DNA of 21,545 nucleotides, from the NCBI GenBank assembly GCA_034437075.1, contig DAOTVD010000123.1, forward strand, positions 1 to 21,545, in the 5' to 3' direction. The DNA comes from DAOTVD01 sp034437075 (GTDB lineage: Bacteria; Chloroflexota; Anaerolineae; Aggregatilineales; J027). Below, one piece after another: positions 6,443 through 13,018 of this stretch; position 1 is the first letter of the stretch, and each line of letters opens with the position of its first letter. The notes beneath the pieces were generated by a model. That model ran no database searches, had not been told where the DNA came from, and saw only the letters and a list, made by a program, of their open reading frames with translations. A program made the translations under genes and the position numbers.

Positions 6443-7885
6443 CTATCGCTGCGCGTCGTACCAACCGCGCCCCGCTGGGGGCGATTCCGTTTCGCCGTGG
6501 GTCAACGCCATGCCCATGCGCCCCAGGGTCGCGTTGGCGTGCGCTTTGGCCAGGCGTGGCAGATGTTTCCAATCTTGCGCGCCCCCTTGCCCTATTTGAT
6601 GCGCCCGCACGCGATTCACCATCCAGCGCGTCGCAAAACTGTAATAGCGCCGCGAATGCCGCCCCGCGACCATCAAATCCCGGTCGGTGATGTCTTCCCA
6701 GGCACCCGGCGCGACGATGCGATCCTTGACCGTTTCATAATACGCGGTGCCCTTAATCGGATACGCCACCGTCGTCAGAAAAATATCGGGGTTGGCGGCT
6801 TGTAAATGCTGCACTGTGGCGTCGAGGTCGGCTTGCGTTTCGCCATCGTAGCCCAACATGATGAACATCCCCGTTTCGATGCCGCGCGCTTGTAAGGCGC
6901 GCGTTTTCTGCTGAACGTCGAGCGCGTCGGCTTTGCGCTGCATGGCGTCCAATATGCGCTGGCTGCCACTCTCCGCGCCAATCCAGCGCCGCTGGCAGCC
7001 CATTTCGGCCAAAAGGTCGATGATGCCATCGTTCAGGCGATCCGCGCGCGAGATGCATTCGAAGGGTACGCGCAAGCCGCGCTCAGCGAGTTCATGCGCA
7101 TATTGTTTTAACCAACGATGGTTAATCGTAAACACGTCGTCCACATACCATAGTTGATCGGGGCTGTAGTCGGCCACAATCGCGGCGACATCCTCGGCCA
7201 AGCGGGCGGGGGAATGGCGGCGGTGGCTCTCGCCAAATACGCTATGGCTACACCAGGTACAGGTATACGGACACCCCCGCGCGCCGATGAGATTCAGGCT
7301 GCTGGCGCCGTGGTGCGTTTTCCAGGCATCCAGATAGGCCGGAATATCAATCGCGGCGCGGTCGGGGGGCGGCAGGCTGTCCAAGTCGCTGATGTAGGGG
7401 CGCGGGTCGGTACGCACGAGAGCGCCGGATTCGTCCAAAAATGCCACCCCTTGCACAGTGCGCAAAGCCGCCCGCGCGCCGCCCGCTTGCAAGACGGGCA
7501 CGAGTTCATCCAGGGTATATTCGCCCTCGCCAATCACCACCACATCCGCGCCGCGCCACAGATATTCCTCGGCATAATGGGGTGGCTCCGGCCCACCGAG
7601 CACGACCCAAGCCCCGGCTTGCTTGGCCAGGCGCATCATGTGCAGGACTTGCGGTTTGGTCATCAGCGTGGCGTAGAGCCCCACTACCGCTGGACGTTCG
7701 GCAGCAAGTAACGCTTCATAATCGGCCAGCGATGCGAAGGTACTATCAAAAACGCCGACTGCGTAGCCTTGTTGTTTGAGATACGCCGAGATATACAGCA
7801 ACCCCAGCGGGGGATAGGGCTTCATGACCGCGCGTTCGTGCGGGTCATCCCCCAGGAACCAACCATGGGCCAGTAAAATATCCAT
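6443..7885 (-). CDS. Radical SAM protein with cobalamin-binding-type N-terminal domain (second of pair)
   Basis: The product is 480 aa. Residues 1-135 resemble the Rossmann-like B12-binding domain of class B radical SAM enzymes (KPYPPLGLLYISAYLKQQGY, then GGPEPPHYAEEYL and VVIGEGEYTLDEL). The usual DxHxxG cobalamin-ligand motif is not seen, as in many relatives. The iron-sulfur cluster motif is GCPYTCTWC (Cys205, Cys209, Cys212). IGAESGSQRILDAM and the GYDGET region belong to the later strands of the radical SAM barrel. Such enzymes methylate or rearrange unreactive carbon or phosphorus centres; the substrate cannot be told. The start lies 3 bp after the stop of the paralogous upstream gene, and GGGAGA at the end of that gene serves as ribosome-binding site, so both are in one operon. 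Confidence 0.88.
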   Translation of the reverse strand: MDILLAHGWFLGDDPHERAVMKPYPPLGLLYISAYLKQQGYAVGVFDSTFASLADYEALLAAERPAVVGLYATLMTKPQVLHMMRLAKQAGAWVVLGGPEPPHYAEEYLWRGADVVVIGEGEYTLDELVPVLQAGGARAALRTVQGVAFLDESGALVRTDPRPYISDLDSLPPPDRAAIDIPAYLDAWKTHHGASSLNLIGARGCPYTCTWCSHSVFGESHRRHSPARLAEDVAAIVADYSPDQLWYVDDVFTINHRWLKQYAHELAERGLRVPFECISRADRLNDGIIDLLAEMGCQRRWIGAESGSQRILDAMQRKADALDVQQKTRALQARGIETGMFIMLGYDGETQADLDATVQHLQAANPDIFLTTVAYPIKGTAYYETVKDRIVAPGAWEDITDRDLMVAGRHSRRYYSFATRWMVNRVRAHQIGQGGAQDWKHLPRLAKAHANATLGRMGMALTHGETESPPAGRGWYDAQR

Positions 7886-7888
7886 GGG

Positions 7889-9382
7889 TTAGTCTCCCTC
7901 AGTAGAAAGCGGTTGCATTTGGGTGGGTTGGTGCGGTTGGCGAGCCTGCCATTCGAGCGCTAGCTGGGCGGCGGGCAAGGTCAGGCGGTGATAGACCATC
8001 GCGGCCAGGGAACGCGCCTCGCGCAACCGAAATTGACCGCCCCGGATGCGCTGCCAGGTGCGCCGCGAGCGATAATCTTTGTGCACTACCCGATGAAGTT
8101 GACGATAGAACGCGGTCGGGAATGGCCCGCGATACAGCATAGCCAGGTCGGCGGAGTCTTGCCAGTTGGTTTGTTGCAAGTCGTCTTTCACGCCCTCATA
8201 GAAAGGCGTGCCGGGCAGCGGATAGCTTACGCTGATGCCGATGTCATCTGGCAGGCAATCGCGCACCATTTGAATCGTCTGGGCAATCGCGGCGCGGTCT
8301 TCGCCCGGGTATCCAAACTGCAAGAACCAGGCCACGCGCACGCCTTCTTCATCCAAAAGCCGGGTGGCCTCGCGGATTTGGTCAACTTGGGTGCCTTTTT
8401 GCATGGCGTCCAGGATGTGTTGCGCGCCACTTTCGGCGCCAATCCACACGATGTCGGCCCCGGCACGGCGCAAGGCGGCGACCGTCTCACGCTTGGTCAA
8501 TAAATCTGCCCGGCTGAGGGCCTTAAACGGCGTGCGAATATCGCGCGCTTCGATTTCTTCGGCAAAGGCTTCGACCCAACCCGGTTTCAGGCCGAATATG
8601 TCATCCGCAAACCAGACATGATCCGGGCCGACATGTTCGCGCAGCCAGGCAAGCTCCGCCGCGACGTTCTGCGGCGAGCGCATATGGTAGCGCTGCCCCC
8701 AAATGGGTTTGGCGCACCAATTGCAATGGTATGGGCAGCCGCGTGTGGTGACCATATTGACGCTGTAATAACCGTGGCGTTCTTGCCAAATGGATTTATA
8801 ACGCTCGACATTCACCAAATCCCAGGCCGGGAAGGGCATCTCATCCAGGTTTTTCATGATCGGGCGCGCGGGTGTCGTTTGGATGTTCCCGGAGGCGTCC
8901 CGATAGGCTAAGCCAGGGATTTGCTCTAAGGTAAGGGCGGATTTCGCTTCTAGGTGAGCGAACAGTTCCACCAGCGTCACCTCGCCTTCGCCTCGGATCA
9001 CGTAATCCGCGCCGTGCTGGATGTATGTCGCGTAATGGTCGGTCGCATCCGCGCCGCAGATGATAACCGGGATGCCGCGCTGGTGCGCTAGGCGCGTCAT
9101 CTGGAAAGCGGCTTCGCGCATGTTGAGCAAACACATTTTGCTCAGGTAGTTAAAGTTATCTTCAAACAGGATGGCATAACGCGGTTGGTGAAGGTGGAGC
9201 GCTTCATCCCAAGCGCTGACTTCATCGGCCAGCATGGCGTCAAACAACGCGACCGCATAGCCCGCTTCGCGCATGGTCGCCGCCGCATAGAGCGTCCCCA
9301 GCGGCGGATAGGGCATCATCGCGTCATAGAGTTTGGGGTCGAAACGTAAAAAATAAGATTGGCCGAAGAGGATGTCGGTCAT
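7889..9382 (-). CDS. Radical SAM protein with cobalamin-binding-type N-terminal domain (first of pair)
   Basis: The product is 497 aa and is a clear paralogue of the gene that follows it. It shares MMPYPPLGTLYAAATMREAGY, the GADYVIRGEGE turn, the cluster motif GCPYHCNWC (Cys216, Cys220, Cys223), IGAESGAQHILDAM and the YPLPGTPFYEGVKDDL strand. The region 100-140 (IICGADATDHYATYIQHGAD) fits the B12-binding fold. The C-terminal 100 residues are Arg-rich and helical, with no assigned function. AAGG lies 7 nt before the ATG at 9382. A TATAAT sits upstream on this strand within a large dyad. The two enzymes may act on consecutive steps or on different positions of one molecule, but no other biosynthesis gene is nearby. 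Confidence 0.88.
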   Translation of the reverse strand: MTDILFGQSYFLRFDPKLYDAMMPYPPLGTLYAAATMREAGYAVALFDAMLADEVSAWDEALHLHQPRYAILFEDNFNYLSKMCLLNMREAAFQMTRLAHQRGIPVIICGADATDHYATYIQHGADYVIRGEGEVTLVELFAHLEAKSALTLEQIPGLAYRDASGNIQTTPARPIMKNLDEMPFPAWDLVNVERYKSIWQERHGYYSVNMVTTRGCPYHCNWCAKPIWGQRYHMRSPQNVAAELAWLREHVGPDHVWFADDIFGLKPGWVEAFAEEIEARDIRTPFKALSRADLLTKRETVAALRRAGADIVWIGAESGAQHILDAMQKGTQVDQIREATRLLDEEGVRVAWFLQFGYPGEDRAAIAQTIQMVRDCLPDDIGISVSYPLPGTPFYEGVKDDLQQTNWQDSADLAMLYRGPFPTAFYRQLHRVVHKDYRSRRTWQRIRGGQFRLREARSLAAMVYHRLTLPAAQLALEWQARQPHQPTQMQPLSTEGD

Positions 9383-9383
9383 A

Positions 9384-9439
9384 GGGGTGCCTTAATGGTT
9401 AATGTGTGCTATCTCCCATTATAAGGGGTAAGGCACCCC
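9384..9439 (-). promoter_or_regulatory. Promoter for the radical SAM pair, enclosed by an 11-bp inverted repeat
   Basis: On the minus strand a perfect TATAAT lies at 9423-9418. The -35 position at 17 bp reads TTTCGG (9446-9441), which is weak. GGGGTGCCTTA (9384-9394) and TAAGGCACCCC (9429-9439) form a perfect 11-bp inverted repeat with 34 bp between the arms, surrounding the -10 box. The box is also inside a smaller palindrome, CCC-x-TTATAA-x-GGG (9415-9428). The downstream arm covers the ribosome-binding site of the first radical SAM gene. Confidence 0.6.
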
Positions 9440-9459
9440 GCCGAAAAGCAGACCAGGGT

Positions 9460-10689
9460 TTACTCCGCGCGTACCAGGCGATAAACGCCGTCGTTGGCGA
9501 AGTCCAGCAGGTAAAGTTCGCCATCGACATCCAGGCCAAACGACGTAATCGACAAGTCCGTTACCAAAAAGGGTTCGCTAACCCATTCGCCTGCCGCATC
9601 GCGCGCTAGCGTCCAGATTGTGCCGGAGCAATAATCGCCGTAGATGTACTGGCCAACTAGGTCGGGGTGTTCCGTGCCCCGATACACATAACCGCCCGTC
9701 ACGGAACAATGCGCGGTGCGGGTGATGTTCGTTTCTACGATGGGTATGGTGGCATTATGATTGTATTCCACGATTGGGAAAACGAGTTCCCCCACGTCAT
9801 TGACGGCGGCATCTTCAGTGAAGCGTTCGCTCCCTTCATAGGGATTCCAGCCGTAATTCTGCCCGCCCGCGCTTCCGGCAGGCTGAAAGTGGATTTCTTC
9901 AATCGCGCTCTGGCCGACATCACCAATATACAGATCGCCTGTTTGGGAGTCGAAGCTATAGCGCCAGGGATTGCGCAGCCCATAGGCCCACACTTCCGGC
10001 GCGCCCGCTTCGCCATCAACGAACGGATTGTCCGCTGGGATAGCATAAGGCATTTCATCGACATCCAATCGCAACAGCGTCCCTAATAGGGTATTGGGAT
10101 TCTGGCCATGTTCGAGCGGATCGCCGCCGCTACCGCCATCGCCCAGGCCCGCGTAAAGATAGCCATCGGGGCCGAATTTCAACAAACCGCCATTATGATT
10201 ACCATAAGGTTGCTCGACTTCCAGTATAATTTGCGCGCTGGTCACATCCGCGCGATTCGGATCGTCCGACACCGCATAGCGGGCGATGACTGTCCGGCCA
10301 TCGGGCTCAGCCGTATAGTTCACAAAAAAATAGCCATTCTCGGTATATTCGGGATGAAAGGCCACGCTGAGCAAGCCGCGCTCGTTGGCCGAGTCATCCA
10401 CTAAATCGCGAATATCCAAAAAAGGCATTTCTAGGCGATTGTAATCCTGATCCAAAACATGAATCAGGCCCCGCTGCTCTACGATGAACAAGCGCTCGTC
10501 CCCTGCATGGGTCAGGTATAAGGGGCGGTTGAAGCCATCAGCCACACGCTCAAATTGATAGATTCCTTCGCCAGAGGCATTATGGTCGGCCAACACACGA
10601 TCATAAAACAAGATACCGCCAACCAGCAGAACAAATGCCAACACGCCACCGCCGACTAGGACTCCCAGGGCTAAGCCTAAACGTTTCAT
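9460..10689 (-). CDS. Membrane-anchored glucose/sorbosone dehydrogenase-type beta-propeller
   Basis: The product is 409 aa. One membrane segment (residues 8-29) with no obvious cleavage site anchors the protein, with the rest outside. The remainder is a six-bladed propeller of the GSDH (soluble PQQ glucose dehydrogenase, Yli) family: GFNRPLYLTHAGDERLFIVEQRG, NERGLLSVAFHPEY (103-115), the active-site NHNGG with His165, GPDGYLYAGLGDGG (173-186) and VWAYGLRNPWR (233-243). Relatives oxidise aldose sugars with PQQ as cofactor, though many have unproven substrates. No PQQ biosynthesis gene is visible here. GGAG lies 7 nt before the ATG. The gene upstream ends 19 bp before this start on the same strand, so the two form an operon. 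Confidence 0.88.
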   Translation of the reverse strand: MKRLGLALGVLVGGGVLAFVLLVGGILFYDRVLADHNASGEGIYQFERVADGFNRPLYLTHAGDERLFIVEQRGLIHVLDQDYNRLEMPFLDIRDLVDDSANERGLLSVAFHPEYTENGYFFVNYTAEPDGRTVIARYAVSDDPNRADVTSAQIILEVEQPYGNHNGGLLKFGPDGYLYAGLGDGGSGGDPLEHGQNPNTLLGTLLRLDVDEMPYAIPADNPFVDGEAGAPEVWAYGLRNPWRYSFDSQTGDLYIGDVGQSAIEEIHFQPAGSAGGQNYGWNPYEGSERFTEDAAVNDVGELVFPIVEYNHNATIPIVETNITRTAHCSVTGGYVYRGTEHPDLVGQYIYGDYCSGTIWTLARDAAGEWVSEPFLVTDLSITSFGLDVDGELYLLDFANDGVYRLVRAE

Positions 10690-10708
10690 GCCAGTGCTCC
10701 GTACTACG

Positions 10709-11374
10709 CTATTCGTCGTCCGCTGCCGGGGTCAGCGTGACGCTATCAATAATCGCCTCGCTGAGTAGGGCAAAAGCTGGGAAATCAGCGGCAGTGGCCA
10801 GGATGCTGATATAGCGTATACCATCGTCATCTGTGGCCTGGATGGCCCAGATTTGCCCCTCATAAGGCGAGTCGCCCGGGACTTCGAAGGCCACGACAGC
10901 GGCATCATTGCCTGCCAGGGTCATATCTTGCGGTTCGCCAAGGTTCACGTCGCCATGGGGGATAAATTGGCCGTATTCTTCCAGAAAAGCAACCGGGTTG
11001 TTCGGCGTTTCATCAGCATCATGCAAGATAATCCGCATCCCGCGCTGCTCACCACTCAAGGCTTGCATGTCGGTGTCCATCAAGTCCATCGCTTCTTCAC
11101 TATTGCCCAAGTAGGACGTCGTAGAGCCTGGGCTTGCGAGCCAGCCGGCGGGTAGGTCAATCGTCAGCGTACCGGTATCATTGGGCAAATCAATGGTAAT
11201 GGTTTGTTCGAGTTCGGGCAGGCCGGATATTTCATCCCCTGACGCTTCATCATCGCCCGCCAAAACGCTATCCAGAAAGACCGCGCCCACCGCCAGCGCG
11301 CCCAATAATGTGAAGACCAGGGCCAGCACCCCGCAACTGAGCAGGGTTAAATTCAAGACTGTTCCGTTTTTCAT
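10709..11374 (-). CDS. Membrane-anchored protein with one PsbP-like domain
   Basis: The product is 221 aa. One hydrophobic segment (about residues 9-34) is followed by an acidic linker (DDEASGDE) and one domain (58-215). The domain opens with TLTIDLPAGW (Trp78) and closes with a helix, LLSEAIIDSV. The opening motif is shared with the C-terminal domain of the lipoprotein at 2385-3809. The N-terminal anchor resembles that of the co-transcribed dehydrogenase gene (VFLDSVLAG against LFYDRVLAD, each followed by ASG[DE]). GAGGA lies 4-5 nt before the ATG. Function is unknown. A role tied to the dehydrogenase is suggested by the shared operon and anchor. Confidence 0.72.
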   Translation of the reverse strand: MKNGTVLNLTLLSCGVLALVFTLLGALAVGAVFLDSVLAGDDEASGDEISGLPELEQTITIDLPNDTGTLTIDLPAGWLASPGSTTSYLGNSEEAMDLMDTDMQALSGEQRGMRIILHDADETPNNPVAFLEEYGQFIPHGDVNLGEPQDMTLAGNDAAVVAFEVPGDSPYEGQIWAIQATDDDGIRYISILATAADFPAFALLSEAIIDSVTLTPAADDE

Positions 11375-11438
11375 GGTGTCCTCATGTTAATCCGTCATTT
11401 TACGCGCTTATAAGTCTAGCGCATGCTGCCTTAGTTTG

Positions 11439-11621
11439 ATAAGGCTTTTCCAAGTATTTAACTATGCCGCTTGCTTTTGTCGAAAAGGATACCGGCTTGA
11501 TTTTACCCCCCTCTAGCTCCCCCCGAATTCGGGGGGAGAACTTACTCGTGCGCATAATAGCCCCTCCCTGAATTCGGGGAGGGGCTGGGGAGGGGTAATT
11601 ATTTTTCTGGAAAAGCCTTAT
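11439..11621. mobile_element. MITE-like palindromic element (183 bp)
   Basis: A perfect 14-bp terminal inverted repeat, ATAAGGCTTTTCCA (11439-11452) and its complement (11608-11621), bounds a 183-bp segment with no coding capacity. Inside are two large GAATTC-centred palindromes: 11517-11538, perfect over 22 bp with CTCCCCCC arms, and 11559-11586, 28 bp with AGCCCCTCCC-type arms and one mismatch. The ends read TA-AGGCTTTTCC and GGAAAAGCCT-TA, which would fit insertion at a TA target as in IS630/mariner-type MITEs. An imperfect extra copy of one end (CTGGAATAGCCTAA) starts at 11629. No transposase is in the window. It could instead be a large compound REP or terminator structure. Confidence 0.55.
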
Positions 11622-11644
11622 TTTTTATCTGGAATAGCCTAAGA

Positions 11645-12055
11645 CTAATCGACGCGGAAAAAGAGCGTATCCACCAGTTCGCCATCCACGCGCACTTCTA
11701 CCCGATAGCGCCCGCTCAGCCATTCGTTGGGGATGTCTTGGCGCGCTTCGTAATCAACACCCATCACGACGGTGCCAATATCACTATCGGCCTCGGCTGT
11801 AATTTCTTCGAGCACATCGCCATTCGGGTCAATAAAGCGCGTATTGATGATCACAGGATCACCCCGGCGCGAGAGCTTAATGACCACATTGAGATCATCA
11901 TTCCCCAGGAATTGCTCAGTTTGGTTTAAGTCCCTTTCGCGATTGCCGTCTCCGCTGGCCGTATACGCCCGTTCGTAAACATCCCCGGAACAGGCTGCCA
12001 GGGCTCCCACGAAAAGTAATCCGATGCACATGACGCGAAAGATACGGGATTTCAT
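11645..12055 (-). CDS. Small lipoprotein, probably beta-sandwich
   Basis: The product is 136 aa. The N-terminus has two basic residues, a hydrophobic run and the lipobox LAAC (Cys22), so it is a lipid-anchored exported protein. The mature part alternates short strands (LNVVIKLSRRG, VIINTRFIDPNGDVLEEI, GTVVMGVDYEARQDI) and ends WLSGRYRVEVRVDGELVDTLFFRVD, which looks like the closing hairpin of an Ig-like or carboxypeptidase-regulatory-like fold. Function is unknown. GAGGA lies 4 nt before the ATG, and a good promoter lies about 40 bp further up. It is separated from the next minus-strand gene by the palindromic element, so it is probably a single-gene unit. Confidence 0.78.
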   Translation of the reverse strand: MKSRIFRVMCIGLLFVGALAACSGDVYERAYTASGDGNRERDLNQTEQFLGNDDLNVVIKLSRRGDPVIINTRFIDPNGDVLEEITAEADSDIGTVVMGVDYEARQDIPNEWLSGRYRVEVRVDGELVDTLFFRVD

Positions 12056-12100
12056 AATGTCCTCTGTTTCGAGCTTCGATCATCACGCAAGCCGCGCCCC

Positions 12101-12129
12101 ATTATCCCGCGCTCGGCAAAAAGAGGCAA
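12101..12129 (-). promoter_or_regulatory. Sigma70-type promoter for the small lipoprotein gene
   Basis: On the minus strand TTGCCT (12129-12124), a 17-bp spacer and GATAAT (12106-12101). The start point would be near 12094, about 40 nt before the ATG at 12055, leaving a leader that includes the GAGGA ribosome-binding site. Confidence 0.65.
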
Positions 12130-12187
12130 GGCTTATGCATGTTGTCAGAAATGACCAACTTGCAAACGTTTACATTTTGTGCAATCC

Positions 12188-12215
12188 TTGCTTTTGGTTA
12201 AATTTTGCTTATAAT
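12188..12215 (+). promoter_or_regulatory. Plus-strand promoter with perfect TATAAT
   Basis: TTGCTT (12188-12193), a 16-bp spacer and TATAAT (12210-12215). No plus-strand protein gene follows: the next plus-strand signal is the terminator at 12317-12355, and then the minus-strand operon begins to be read in antisense. This is why a short non-coding transcript is considered. Confidence 0.5.
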
Positions 12216-12279
12216 GATAGATAAGGTTGTGAGGTTTGAACAAAAACGACGACCACTACTTAGTACAATTCGCCCCGTT

Positions 12280-12308
12280 TTGACAGGTCAATAAGACCTG
12301 CATAAAAA
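12280..12308 (+). promoter_or_regulatory. Promoter-like pair with a palindrome in the spacer
   Basis: A perfect -35 hexamer TTGACA (12280-12285) is followed by 17 bp and TAAAAA (12303-12308). The spacer contains most of the palindrome CAGGTC-AATAA-GACCTG (12284-12300), a plausible operator. Transcripts would begin near 12315 and run straight into the terminator, so its purpose is unclear. It may be chance, with the palindrome being part of an RNA instead. Confidence 0.3.
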
Positions 12309-12316
12309 AATCTCCC

Positions 12317-12355
12317 CCCATCGGCAAAAAATTTGTCCCCCCGATGGGTTTTTTT
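12317..12355. terminator. Bidirectional intrinsic terminator
   Basis: CCCATCGG (12317-12324) pairs with CCGATGGG (12341-12348). On the plus strand seven T residues (12349-12355) follow at once. On the minus strand the hairpin is followed by GGGAGA and seven T residues (complement of 12304-12310). On the minus strand it would end the three-gene operon whose last stop is at 12444. On the plus strand it would end a short transcript from 12188-12215. Confidence 0.85.
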
Positions 12356-12443
12356 ATGGTTAATCACCACAACGCTGTATTATTGCCGGGCGCCGCTTTT
12401 GTTAACGGATACCGTTGACCATATCACCCGGATACGTGCTGGC

Positions 12444-13016
12444 TCAGCGCACATAATGCGCGGCGACCCAAGAACGCGCATTAGGGGGGCGGGCTGGCGC
12501 CGCATGCAGATATTTAATCGACGAGATGGGCGTATCGAGCCGCAACGAGAACCCGCGCCCTTGGTCGAAATCTTGCACGCGCACCACAACCCGCACACGC
12601 TGCTCGGGCCAGAATATCAACATATTGCGAATGCGCCCGGCCAATTCCGTTTGGATGAAATAGTATTTTGGTGGGCCAAACGCCAAGAGCGCATCCGCAA
12701 GGCGCACACCTTGCACGCCGATCATCAATTCGCCGCTACCCGCTAGCCAGGTAACGGTATGGGTATAGGGTGCCTCGTCGATATGCCAGGCGTTACCCAC
12801 GCGCGCGGGCACGGTGTCGGGCAAACGCGCCAGATGATACGCCGCTTCGGCATCGGTGGTTTGCCCAGGCCAGATACCCCGCCAACATGGCACCGCGCAT
12901 GTGTCATCCGGCAAGGCGCGCGCCACATGGGCTGGTGTTTGGGGCGCGTGCCAGGCCAATAAACCCAACCCGAGCCCTATCCACAACCCCACTGCGCCCA
13001 ACAACACACGCAACAT
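12444..13016 (-). CDS. Exported small protein with C-x3-CW-x-GI-x-PG-x-T motif
   Basis: The product is 190 aa. Residues 5-22 are hydrophobic, a signal peptide or anchor. The mature part begins near DDTCAVPCWRGIWPGQTTDAEAAYHL, a motif that I associate with exported Chloroflexota proteins. A second element, GVRLADALLAFGPPKYYFI, followed by LIFWPEQRVRVVVRV, repeats the order seen in BamE/SmpA-like folds (PGxT helix, then FGxP turn, then strands). That comparison is inference, and function is unknown. The start lies 2 bp after the stop of the upstream gene without its own clear ribosome-binding site, so translation is probably by re-initiation. It is the last gene of a three-gene operon that ends at the terminator 12317-12355. 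Confidence 0.72.
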   Translation of the reverse strand: MLRVLLGAVGLWIGLGLGLLAWHAPQTPAHVARALPDDTCAVPCWRGIWPGQTTDAEAAYHLARLPDTVPARVGNAWHIDEAPYTHTVTWLAGSGELMIGVQGVRLADALLAFGPPKYYFIQTELAGRIRNMLIFWPEQRVRVVVRVQDFDQGRGFSLRLDTPISSIKYLHAAPARPPNARSWVAAHYVR

Positions 13017-13018
13017 GC

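Larger units (their letters stand above)
12222..12355 (+). ncRNA. Candidate small RNA of about 135 nt
   Basis: A transcript from the TATAAT at 12210-12215 would begin near 12222, contain a 6-bp hairpin (CAGGTC 12284-12289, loop AATAA, GACCTG 12295-12300) and end in the strong terminator at 12317-12355. No ORF of note lies inside. It matches no RNA family that I recognise. The evidence is only promoter plus hairpin plus terminator in the right order. Confidence 0.3.
12056..12443. other. Gene-free interval with promoters, dyads and a bidirectional terminator
   Basis: These 388 bp contain no credible protein gene. They hold a minus-strand promoter for the small lipoprotein (12101-12129), a plus-strand promoter (12188-12215), a possible small RNA (about 12222-12355), a second plus promoter-like pair around a palindrome (12280-12308), a bidirectional terminator (12317-12355) and a 19-bp dyad (12401-12419: GTTAACGG, ATA, CCGTTGAC, with one G-T pair). 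Confidence 0.6.

Noticed and set aside
4769..9382. HerA ATPase and radical SAM pair as one defence or modification system
   Set aside because: They lie on opposite strands and converge, each with its own promoter, so nothing but proximity links them.
12333..12746. A 137-codon plus-strand open frame after the bidirectional terminator
   Set aside because: It begins inside the terminator loop and runs mostly antisense to the exported-protein gene. Its composition (many Arg, His and Ile) is that of a shadow frame.
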